Position numbers and translations under genes: made by a program. A stretch of 37,146 nucleotides of DNA, taken from assembly GCF_009466385.1 (NCBI RefSeq), contig NZ_WIAQ01000031.1:1-37146 (forward strand), read 5' to 3'. Shown here piece by piece: positions 15,801 to 22,294 of the stretch. Under the pieces are notes generated by a model, which made no database searches, was not told where the DNA came from, and saw nothing but the letters and a program-made list of their open reading frames with translations. This DNA is from Peribacillus tepidiphilus (GTDB lineage: Bacteria; Bacillota; Bacilli; Bacillales; DSM-1321). The first letter of the stretch is position 1; each line of letters opens with the position of its first letter.

Positions 15801-16814
15801 CTCTTTGTATGTATCCATTGTTTTTTTATATTTATCATTGTCCGCAATGACCTCGGAAACAAGAAGTGTCGGATGATCTACCAGCGACAATTCTGTATCA
15901 CTATTTAAAAGTCGGATATCAGGTCTTTGGGGGTTTTTATATACTCTTGTAATGATCGCCTCTTCACCTGTGTTCAGCTTTACTTTTGTTCCTGGCGGAT
16001 AGATTGGAACTTCTCTAATAAATAATTGAACCAGTTCCTCTTTAAACCAATAACCGCTCTTAGACATAATGAATTCAAGAACTTCATGAGGGGCATATCC
16101 TTCTTTTGATGTCATGTTTTCATATGTATTGGCTAATGCACAAATTTGAGCATATTCATGAATTTGGCTACTGTTAACCCCGCGGGGCTTCCCACTTCCA
16201 TCAAGAGTTTCATGATGCTGATATGCGACATGAGCAGATAATAGACTAATTTCTCTATTTTTCCTTAAAATTTCAAACCCTACTTCAGGGTGATTTTCGT
16301 CCTCCGTTTGCACCTTCCCAATATCATGTAGAAGTGAGCCAAGTGCTAAATCCTTCACTTGAAGCTGATTCAATCCTTTTTTCTTACCTAATTGAATAGA
16401 CAAAAGCGATACATTTACCGCATGAGCATAATGCCTCAGTTCTTCAGCTAAAAAAGTGGTGGGCACAAGAACTACTGCAGACCTTTTATATACTTCATCT
16501 ACTAGTTTTTTTACGGTAAGCTGCACATCTTTTAAAGGGAACGGAGCCTTCTGCTTTAGAGCATCATATGTTTTTTGTACGGCTTGAATACATTCAATCC
16601 AAGTGGGCATATCTACCATTTCTTCCATCGTAATTCCTTTAGAAACGGCATCTTCCACGAAAATATAGCGAATATCTAAATCCTCTAGTTTTTTCAAAAT
16701 AGTCGGGTGAATGGAACGTCCCTGGGCCAGTAGAATACGACGAAACTTATCAAATACAGGCCTCGCTAGCTCCATCGTTTGCGGATGATATTCATCTAAA
16801 CTTATTAACCTCAT
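15783..16814 (-). CDS. HD-GYP domain protein with altered signature motifs
   Basis: A 343-residue cytoplasmic protein. An N-terminal region of about 110 residues of unclear fold precedes an HD-GYP domain (about 120-285). The metal-binding pattern is partly conserved: H131, HD at 163-164 (LLHDIGK), H175 and HHE at 200-202. The GYP motif is GKP (208-210), and the usual IADVYDALTS segment reads LANTYENMTS, replacing aspartates by N229 and E232. HD-GYP proteins hydrolyse cyclic di-GMP; with these changes, activity or specificity may differ. Neighbouring motAB genes make a motility link plausible but unproven. A purine motif, GGGAG, lies 13 bases before the ATG, which is unusually far. A C-terminal beta-rich part follows (about 286-330). 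Confidence 0.85.
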   Translation of the reverse strand: MRLISLDEYHPQTMELARPVFDKFRRILLAQGRSIHPTILKKLEDLDIRYIFVEDAVSKGITMEEMVDMPTWIECIQAVQKTYDALKQKAPFPLKDVQLTVKKLVDEVYKRSAVVLVPTTFLAEELRHYAHAVNVSLLSIQLGKKKGLNQLQVKDLALGSLLHDIGKVQTEDENHPEVGFEILRKNREISLLSAHVAYQHHETLDGSGKPRGVNSSQIHEYAQICALANTYENMTSKEGYAPHEVLEFIMSKSGYWFKEELVQLFIREVPIYPPGTKVKLNTGEEAIITRVYKNPQRPDIRLLNSDTELSLVDHPTLLVSEVIADNDKYKKTMDTYKEKEGTQ

Positions 16815-16947
16815 CTGTATACTTATACTCCCTAATTCTAAGTCTATTAACTAGTATACTAAGTGATGGAATTGAATGTCATCAAATTTTTCAACTTATG
16901 GTGGATTAAACCGCTGAATTCAATGTAAGAAATATTTTTTGTCTATT

Positions 16948-16990
16948 TTGTTACAAAAATTTGTATTTTTTGTGACAATTAGCATATAAT
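16948..16990 (+). promoter_or_regulatory. Promoter with an overlapping inverted repeat, upstream of the 39-residue gene
   Basis: TTGTAT (16961-16966), an 18-base spacer and TATAAT (16985-16990) form a sigma-A-type promoter. TTGTTACAAAAA (16948-16959) and TTTTTGTGACAA (16967-16978) form a 12-bp inverted repeat with one mismatch. The repeat brackets the -35, as an operator would. The binding factor is unknown. Confidence 0.6.
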
Positions 16991-17046
16991 AAAAGTAAGA
17001 AATTGAATATTCAGACTTTTTTAATCTTTTTAAAGGAGGAATTGCA

Positions 17047-17166
17047 ATGACAGTTCTTCATGTATTGAATTTTGTAATTCCCATAGCCTGTATGATCGGT
17101 TTTGGCTTCTGGATGGACCACTTATGCAAGCCAGATCCAGCAACTACTGAACAATCACCTGAATAA
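17047..17166 (+). CDS. Hypothetical 39-residue single-pass membrane peptide
   Basis: The frame reads MTVLHVLNFVIPIACMIGFG followed by FWMDHLCKPDPATTEQSPE. It has one hydrophobic segment (about residues 2-22) and a short polar tail with one cysteine. AAAGGAGGAATT stands at ideal spacing before the ATG. A clear promoter with an inverted repeat lies about 60 bases upstream, so this is very likely a translated gene. I recognise no family and cannot give a function. Confidence 0.72.
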   Translation: MTVLHVLNFVIPIACMIGFGFWMDHLCKPDPATTEQSPE

Positions 17167-17248
17167 TGGTTTTTTATTACGTTCATCCCTTACTTTCCCA
17201 TGATTGGATTACAGCAGCTTATAAATGCGGTAATCTTTTTTTTGCATG

Positions 17249-17283
17249 AAAAAACCTGCCATTTCGCAAACGAAAAAGCAGGC
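17249..17283 (-). terminator. Terminator of the motAB operon
   Basis: CCTGC and TTTCG (17255-17268) pair with CGAAA and GCAGG (17271-17282). The minus strand then runs into TTTTTT. It lies just behind the motB stop codon. Confidence 0.85.
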
Positions 17284-17292
17284 ATCTTCTCT

Positions 17293-18063
17293 CTATTGGT
17301 CGATTTGTGAGCGAGGCATAATTAATATTTCTACACGTCTATTTTTTGCGCGCCCCTCTTCCGTTGCATTTGAAGCAATCGGTTTGAACTCACCGAACCC
17401 TTTTGCGCTAAACCATTGCGGATTAAGCTGCGGGTTTTCTAATAAAATTTTCATAAAATTGACAGCACGCATAACGCTTAAATCCCAGTTTGAAGTAAAC
17501 TTGGCCGTATAAATGGGAACATTATCGGTATGGCCACTTATCACAATACTCCGGGGCGGATCCATGACAAGAAGCTCAGAAATTTCTCGAGCGACAGCTT
17601 TATCTTCATCACGCACATCAGCACTTCCTGATTCAAATAATACATTGTCTCGAATTGTAACAAGCAGCCCTTCTCCTGTCAGTGCTGTTCCTAGTCGATC
17701 CGTCAAGTTGTTTTGTTGGATGAATTGTTTGACTTTTTGTTGAATTTGTCCTAATTCCTTCTTTTCACTTTCCCCTAAATTTCCGGTTTTGGTCTCATTA
17801 CCGACAAGACTCTTTTGTTCCTTTGTTGATGAAGATGGATCTCCTTCAGGTGTTGGACTTGGAAATTCAAATACTCCGGTTCCCCCTGTAAAAATATCAT
17901 TAAATGCCTTTGATATTTGTTGAAACTTCACAGCATCCACCGAGCTCATCGCAAACAAAACAATAAAAAGTGCTAATAACAGGGTTAACAAATCTGCATA
18001 AGGGATGAGCCAAGACTCGTCCATGTGCTCATCATGTTGTTTGTGTTTTTTTCTTCTAGCCAT
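17293..18063 (-). CDS. motB: Flagellar motor stator protein MotB
   Basis: This protein anchors the stator to peptidoglycan and carries the proton-binding aspartate. It has a basic cytoplasmic N terminus (MARRKKHKQH), one membrane helix starting YADLLTLLLALF with D24 as the proton-accepting residue, a serine/proline-rich linker (about 65-100) and an OmpA-like peptidoglycan-binding domain (about 125-250, with SGHTDN and NRRVEI). Its 256 residues and overall sequence resemble B. subtilis MotB (261), rather than the sodium-type MotS as I recall it. It overlaps motA by 8 bases, indicating translational coupling. Coupling-ion type is inferred, not shown. Confidence 0.93.
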   Translation of the reverse strand: MARRKKHKQHDEHMDESWLIPYADLLTLLLALFIVLFAMSSVDAVKFQQISKAFNDIFTGGTGVFEFPSPTPEGDPSSSTKEQKSLVGNETKTGNLGESEKKELGQIQQKVKQFIQQNNLTDRLGTALTGEGLLVTIRDNVLFESGSADVRDEDKAVAREISELLVMDPPRSIVISGHTDNVPIYTAKFTSNWDLSVMRAVNFMKILLENPQLNPQWFSAKGFGEFKPIASNATEEGRAKNRRVEILIMPRSQIDQ

Positions 18064-18847
18064 CCTGCTTTACACTTCCTTCCAGCCATTTTTTCCGTTC
18101 TTCTGCTGGCAGGTAAGAAGTAAGTTTCTGTTCGATTGTTCTTGGGGCTTCCCCTTCAATAATAGAAAGGATTCCTTCTATCATCATATTTTTGATGCGC
18201 ACTTCTTCTTTTGATTTTCTTTTTAACTTATTGGCAAAAGGATGCCAAAGCACATAACCGGTATAAATCCCCAATAACGTCGCAACGAATGCAGCAGAAA
18301 TAGCTCTCCCAAGTTCATCGGTATTTTCCATATGTGAAAGTGCCGAAATAAGACCTACTACCGCTCCTAATACCCCGAGTGTAGGGGCATACGTACCAGC
18401 TTGAGTGAAGATCGCTGCACCAGATAGATGCCTTTCTTCCATGGCCTCGATTTCCTCAGAGAGGATATCTCTTATGTAGTCAGCGCTCTGTCCCTCTACA
18501 GCAAGGTTCAAACCGTTTCTTAAAAATGGGTCCTCCACATTTTCAGAGATGCTTTCTAACGCTAATAATCCTTCTTTACGTGCAATAACTGCCCACTCAG
18601 AAAACGTTTTGATGAGCTCTTCAGGCTTAATCATGGTCTTTTCTGTAAAAATAAGCTTGAATAGCTTAGGAACACGCTTGATTTCGCTTGTCGGAAATGC
18701 TGTCACAACTGCAGCGGTAGTACCTACAATAATAATCAAGAAAGCAGCTGGGTTTATTAAGGCACTAGGAGGAACCCCCTTAAAATACATTCCTACTCCA
18801 ACTGCGATAATCCCTAGTATAAATCCTATTATTGATGTTTTATCCAT
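18056..18847 (-). CDS. motA: Flagellar motor stator protein MotA
   Basis: The partner of MotB in the proton-driven stator. It has four membrane helices: two at the N terminus (about 5-55) and two in the second half (about 145-205). The conserved GTYAPTLGVLGAVVGLI and AFVATLLGIYTGYVLWHP segments are intact. The large cytoplasmic loop between helices 2 and 3 contains REGLLALE-type sequence. I start at ATG 18847 (263 residues), with AGGTGAG just upstream; an in-frame GTG at 18856 lies inside that ribosome-binding site. The sequence is close to B. subtilis MotA (270). A perfect sigma-D -10 element lies 45 bases upstream, as expected for motility genes. Confidence 0.93.
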   Translation of the reverse strand: MDKTSIIGFILGIIAVGVGMYFKGVPPSALINPAAFLIIIVGTTAAVVTAFPTSEIKRVPKLFKLIFTEKTMIKPEELIKTFSEWAVIARKEGLLALESISENVEDPFLRNGLNLAVEGQSADYIRDILSEEIEAMEERHLSGAAIFTQAGTYAPTLGVLGAVVGLISALSHMENTDELGRAISAAFVATLLGIYTGYVLWHPFANKLKRKSKEEVRIKNMMIEGILSIIEGEAPRTIEQKLTSYLPAEERKKWLEGSVKQDG

Positions 18848-18891
18848 AGAACTCACCTATCTTCTATAATTCGATTGTATCCCATAATAAT

Positions 18892-18899
18892 ATATCGGC
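18892..18899 (-). promoter_or_regulatory. Sigma-D -10 element of motAB
   Basis: Minus-strand GCCGATAT exactly matches the sigma-D -10 consensus. At a 15-base spacing the -35 would be TCAT (18915-18918), a poor match to TAAA. The position and the downstream genes support it. Confidence 0.75.
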
Positions 18900-18973
18900 T
18901 TGTTTTCCACGAAAATGAATGGTTTTTGCATATTTTATATGATAAAAAAAGATAATTCGGCAATCTTCGATAA

Positions 18974-19002
18974 AAAAGACACGGCATTAAACCGTGTCTT
19001 TT
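18974..19002 (-). terminator. Terminator of the ldh-EIIC operon
   Basis: A perfect 11-bp stem, AAAAGACACGG (18974-18984) with CCGTGTCTTTT (18992-19002), and a T run on the minus strand. Confidence 0.9.
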
Positions 19003-19070
19003 ACATGATAGGCAAGAGATTTAGTTGTTTCAATACCATTAATTGTTGAACTCCAAGCGACAGCTTTTTA

Positions 19071-20084
19071 TTACTGAGGTAGTGTGAGATCGCCGTTTTT
19101 GATTAGATTTTTCTTTCTTAAGAACTTGTAAACGATAAAAGAGATAGCAACTGGTAGAATGATATAAGAAATTAACATAGCTACGATGATAAATTTGTCA
19201 CCATTGTTTGCAATGATATTTATTGGTGCTACAAAAGAGCTTAATCCCATACCAGCAATCTCTTTTCCAGCTTCAATATTAAAGATTAAAGTAGCAATCG
19301 GTCCTACAATTGCACTTGAGATTACTGTCGGTAATAAGATATAAGGGTTTTTTGTGATGTTAGGAAGCTGCACTTTTGGTGTACAGATCGCTTGTGCCAA
19401 AATTCCACCAAGATCGTTTTCTTTTCTTGAAATAAACGCAAAACCTGCAAAGTGTGCTGCACAACCTGCTAGAGCTGCTCCTCCAGCCAAGCCGTCTAAA
19501 TTTAATGCAATCGCCAGTGCTACTGAAGAAGCTGGAGAAATTAATAGTAATCCCCAAACAATTGCAATAACGATAGAAGTAGCTAACGGATTTCCGCTGG
19601 CAGCATTTTTAATGAAACCACCAACTGTTGTCAATAACGGACCCATTACACCAGATAACCAAAGTCCAACGAATCCGCTCACTCCGATGGTAACAATCGG
19701 AACAGCCATCATATCAAGCGGAGTTTTTCCACTTATTCGTTTTCCAATAAATGTTGCCAATGTAGCTGTTAGTAAAGCACCAATCGGCTCACCAGGTTTA
19801 ATCATCATTCCGACTTCGCTTACTGAAATAGCCCCTGCTCCAAGCGCTGCAGCAATCATCGCTGAAAAGATCACGAGTCCGTTTGCCCCAAGCATAAATG
19901 CAATCCCTGCACCGATTCCAGGTGCCATCAGCATTTTTGAAACGTTTCCTATTAACATTAAAGACTGAATGTCTAGCATTTTTCCGATATTTTCAAGTAG
20001 TAAGCCAATACCTAATGTAATAAAAATCCCTTGAGCAATTCCTGTAGAGGCCTTAAACACACGCTGCATTACATATTCTTTCAT
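19071..20084 (-). CDS. PTS EIIC-type transporter without EIIA/EIIB
   Basis: A 337-residue, very hydrophobic, glycine/alanine-rich membrane protein with about eight to ten segments. It matches what I know of the PTS_EIIC_2 family, which is annotated as a PTS IIC component, but no EIIA or EIIB partner is present here or in the window. The substrate is unknown. It lies 20 bases behind ldh in the same direction, so the two are almost certainly cotranscribed. A lactate permease usually takes this place, so a role in moving a 2-hydroxy or 2-oxo acid is conceivable, but this is inference. I start at ATG 20084, with GGGGTG 6 bases upstream; GTG 20093 lies inside the ribosome-binding site. Confidence 0.8.
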   Translation of the reverse strand: MKEYVMQRVFKASTGIAQGIFITLGIGLLLENIGKMLDIQSLMLIGNVSKMLMAPGIGAGIAFMLGANGLVIFSAMIAAALGAGAISVSEVGMMIKPGEPIGALLTATLATFIGKRISGKTPLDMMAVPIVTIGVSGFVGLWLSGVMGPLLTTVGGFIKNAASGNPLATSIVIAIVWGLLLISPASSVALAIALNLDGLAGGAALAGCAAHFAGFAFISRKENDLGGILAQAICTPKVQLPNITKNPYILLPTVISSAIVGPIATLIFNIEAGKEIAGMGLSSFVAPINIIANNGDKFIIVAMLISYIILPVAISFIVYKFLRKKNLIKNGDLTLPQ

Positions 20085-20104
20085 GATGGTCACCCCATTT
20101 TTTA

Positions 20105-21055
20105 TTAAAATCCAATAGTTTGCATGTATTCTTTTAATACCTTGTTGGATTGTTGGAATTTTTCCTTTTCAACAGGAGTCAAATTCAATTCGACAATCTC
20201 TTTAATGCCTTCTCTTGTAATGATCGCAGGGACACCTGTACAAATATCTTTTACACCATATTCTCCATCCAATACTGCTGATACGGCAATGACCTTATGG
20301 TCATCGTTAAAAATGGAGCGTGCAATAAATGCTAACGCATTTCCGATACCGTAATATGTTGTTCCTTTACGGTTGTAGATTTCCCATCCAGCTTTACGTA
20401 CCTTATCTGTAATTTCATCAAGGTTAATTTCACCGAATCGATCTTTATGCTCCTCTAAAATTTGAAGGAAAGGCTTTCCTCCAACCGTTACATGAGACCA
20501 AGCAACAAACTGAGAATCCCCATGCTCCCCAAGAGAGTAGCCATGAATGCTTCTTGGATCTACATCAAGAATATCTGAAAGAATAGCTTTTAATCGTGAA
20601 GAGTCTAAAGAAGTACCTGTTCCAATCACTTGATTACGAGGTAGCCCTGAAATTTTCCAAACCATATATGTGATAATGTCTACCGGATTGGAAGCAATTA
20701 AAAAGATTCCATTAAATCCGCTTTTCATAACGTTTGATACAACATCCTGCATGATTTTAGCACTAACACCTAATGTATCCAATCTAGTTTGTCCAGGCTT
20801 TGGTGGAGCACCAGCTGTAATGATGATTATGTCACGATCCCCACATTCTTCATAAGAGCCTGCACGTACCTTTGTTCTCACATTTGTAAAATCGATGCAA
20901 TGAGACAAATCCATCGCTTCTCCAAGCGCTCTCTCACGATTTATATCAATTAATAATAAGTCATCACAAATTCCTTGGTTTACCATGGAATAAGCACAGC
21001 TTGAACCAACTAATCCAGTTCCAATAATCGCTACATTTCTTGTTTTGTGTTGCAT
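20105..21055 (-). CDS. ldh: L-lactate dehydrogenase, Ldh3-like
   Basis: An NAD-dependent 2-hydroxyacid dehydrogenase, cytoplasmic, that would regenerate NAD+ from pyruvate. It has the nucleotide-binding GTGLVGSS (12-19), the D151/R154 pair in DSSR, and catalytic H178 in GEHGDS. The length (316) is normal. The specificity loop reads PPKPGQTR (84-91), with proline where canonical LDH has Gln (NQKPGETR) and malate dehydrogenase has Arg. The B. cereus-group Ldh3 has a similar PAPKPGQSR as I recall. Pyruvate may therefore not be the only, or the best, substrate. AGGAGATGA precedes the ATG. A perfect Rex box lies about 105 bases upstream, and an EIIC-like transporter follows in the operon. Confidence 0.9.
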   Translation of the reverse strand: MQHKTRNVAIIGTGLVGSSCAYSMVNQGICDDLLLIDINRERALGEAMDLSHCIDFTNVRTKVRAGSYEECGDRDIIIITAGAPPKPGQTRLDTLGVSAKIMQDVVSNVMKSGFNGIFLIASNPVDIITYMVWKISGLPRNQVIGTGTSLDSSRLKAILSDILDVDPRSIHGYSLGEHGDSQFVAWSHVTVGGKPFLQILEEHKDRFGEINLDEITDKVRKAGWEIYNRKGTTYYGIGNALAFIARSIFNDDHKVIAVSAVLDGEYGVKDICTGVPAIITREGIKEIVELNLTPVEKEKFQQSNKVLKEYMQTIGF

Positions 21056-21159
21056 ACTATCATCTCCTATTTCTCTAGTTGTTTCTATTTAGTTTGTGAA
21101 ACATTGAGCATTTACAGTTATGATTATAATAAGGTTTTCACTATAAGTATGTGGATAAA

Positions 21160-21177
21160 TTGTGAACTATTTCACAA
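21160..21177. promoter_or_regulatory. Rex-type operator upstream of ldh
   Basis: TTGTGAACTATTTCACAA matches the Rex consensus TTGTGAA-N4-TTCACAA perfectly; the symmetry extends two bases further on each side. Rex is the NADH/NAD+-sensing repressor that controls ldh and cyd genes in Bacillus. It lies upstream of the candidate -10, so the exact promoter arrangement is unclear. Confidence 0.9.
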
Positions 21178-21424
21178 TTAATGAATGTTTGAAGTTTATT
21201 TGTCATTTGTTAGATATATTCAATTATTTCAAATTATCAAAAAACGAAAATCAGTACGAAAACCAAATGAATTCAATCTCAAACCCAACATTTTCAAATT
21301 TTTGATTATAATGTTTAAACACTACAGAATCAGTCTTTTTCTTCACAAAATGCTGATATAAATGACTGCTTTTTGTGCGTATTAAGACTGCATTTTACAA
21401 AAAAGCATGCGATTCGACTATTTT

Positions 21425-21441
21425 TGTAACAGTGTTGTAAT
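21425..21441 (+). promoter_or_regulatory. WalR-type direct repeat upstream of the NlpC/P60 gene
   Basis: TGTAAC-AGTGT-TGTAAT fits the WalR (YycF) consensus of two TGT(A/T)A(A/T/C) hexamers five bases apart. It lies about 45 bases upstream of a candidate TATATT, a position suited to activation. WalR controls D,L-endopeptidases of the NlpC/P60 type in Bacillus. Confidence 0.7.
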
Positions 21442-21540
21442 AAAACTTAATAGACTTGTAACCGTACTAGCAAAAATTTTCTGATATATTTTACTTATCA
21501 AAAGAAAGCAAACTTCTTTCTAAGCTATCGGAGGATTTAG

Positions 21541-21990
21541 ATGAAGAAACGAATCATTGCACCAATACTTATGTTAGCGATGCTTATCACTCTTATTACT
21601 CCTATAAACTCAGCAGAAGCTGCCTTTTCACCAGATAAGATTATAAGTGAAGGAAAGAAATACATAGGAACAAGATATCAATACGGCGGATCAACTCCTA
21701 AAGGCTTTGATTGCTCAGGATTTGTCGCTTATACATATAAAAAAGCTACCGGCATTACTCTTCCAAGAACTGCTGCTGGCATGTTCCAAAAAGGGAAAGC
21801 AGTACATAAATCCAAGCTTCAAAAAGGTGATTTAGTTTTTTTCTCTACCTATAAAAAAGGTGCATCTCATGCAGGAATTTATATTGGGAACAATCAATTC
21901 ATCCATGCATCCTCCTCTAAAGGAGTAAAAATTGATTCTTTAAATAGCTCATATTGGAAAAATAAATATATCGGTGCAAAAAGATTATAA
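21541..21990 (+). CDS. Secreted NlpC/P60 peptidoglycan endopeptidase (single domain)
   Basis: A small exported cell-wall hydrolase, probably a gamma-D-glutamyl-diaminopimelate endopeptidase. It has a signal peptide (MKKRII, hydrophobic to about 22, cleavage near AEAA) and then only the catalytic domain (about 30-149). The catalytic Cys is in DCSGF (about residue 59), the His in SHAGIYIG and the third polar residue in FIHASS. There are no LysM or SH3 binding repeats, so it lacks the anchoring domains of LytE or CwlO. The ATG is preceded by CGGAGGA. It is a single gene ending at the first terminator copy (22001-22027), with a WalR-type repeat upstream. Confidence 0.93.
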   Translation: MKKRIIAPILMLAMLITLITPINSAEAAFSPDKIISEGKKYIGTRYQYGGSTPKGFDCSGFVAYTYKKATGITLPRTAAGMFQKGKAVHKSKLQKGDLVFFSTYKKGASHAGIYIGNNQFIHASSSKGVKIDSLNSSYWKNKYIGAKRL

Positions 21991-22000
21991 GAATAGATAC

Positions 22001-22030
22001 ACAGGCAGCAAGAGCTGTCTGTTTTTTATT
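22001..22030 (+). terminator. Terminator of the NlpC/P60 gene (first of two identical copies)
   Basis: The stem ACAGGCAGC-AAGA-GCTGTCTGT (one wobble pair) is followed by TTTTTTATT. The 30 bases recur exactly at 22184-22213. Confidence 0.85.
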
Positions 22031-22055
22031 TTAGCCAAAGTATATTTCACGCACA

Positions 22056-22184
22056 TTCAGACTGATTGAAAACGCTTGTCAGTCGAGGAACGAATCCGTG
22101 CGAGGAGCGGAGTTACCTTAAATGGTAATGAGCACCGGAGGAGGGTTCGTGACGAAGAATGCGAGCGTTTGTCAACAGTCTGAA
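22056..22184. repeat. 129-bp imperfect palindromic repeat element
   Basis: The ends TTCAGACTG (22056-22064) and CAGTCTGAA (22176-22184) are perfect inverted repeats. The centre TTACC (22113-22117) and GGTAA (22124-22128) sits exactly at the midpoint, with patchy pairing between. It has no coding potential, is more GC-rich than its surroundings, and resembles intergenic palindromes dispersed in Bacillus genomes. It could be a non-autonomous mobile element or a structured RNA. Confidence 0.65.
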
Positions 22185-22213
22185 CAGGCAGCAAGAGCTG
22201 TCTGTTTTTTATT
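22184..22213 (+). terminator. Second identical terminator copy
   Basis: An exact 30-base repeat of 22001-22030, beginning at the last base of the palindrome. It provides a second stop for the endopeptidase transcript, and the pair brackets the palindromic element. Confidence 0.8.
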
Positions 22214-22230
22214 GTGATAAAAACAAAAAA

Positions 22231-22263
22231 TTAGGAGAACTAAATTTACCTTAGCTCTCCTAA
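22231..22263 (-). terminator. Terminator of cydAB
   Basis: TTAGGAGA (22231-22238) pairs with TCTCCTAA (22256-22263), extended by TAA/TTA inside. The minus strand then runs into TTTTTTG and TTTTT. Confidence 0.85.
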
Positions 22264-22294
22264 AAATTAGTGATTCTCTGACATCCAATTCTTC

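Larger units (their letters stand above)
21056..21540. other. Divergent regulatory region between ldh and the NlpC/P60 gene
   Basis: A 485-base, AT-rich region without a supported gene. It contains the Rex box (21160-21177), a lone half-site TTGTGAA (21094-21100) nearer to ldh, a minus-strand TATAAT (21123-21128) that may be the ldh -10, and, on the other side, the WalR-type repeat (21425-21441) and TATATT (21485-21490) that may serve the endopeptidase gene. The middle part (about 21200-21400) shows nothing I can interpret. Confidence 0.6.

Noticed and set aside
19354-19968. A 204-codon open frame antisense to the EIIC-like gene
   Set aside because: It is the complement of an alanine/glycine/isoleucine-rich membrane protein, whose codon pattern suppresses stops on the other strand. 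It has no ribosome-binding site.
22065-22081. TTGAAAACGCTTGTCA as a possible CcpA (cre) site
   Set aside because: The spacing of the right half is off by one, and it lies inside the palindromic repeat between two terminators, not at a promoter.
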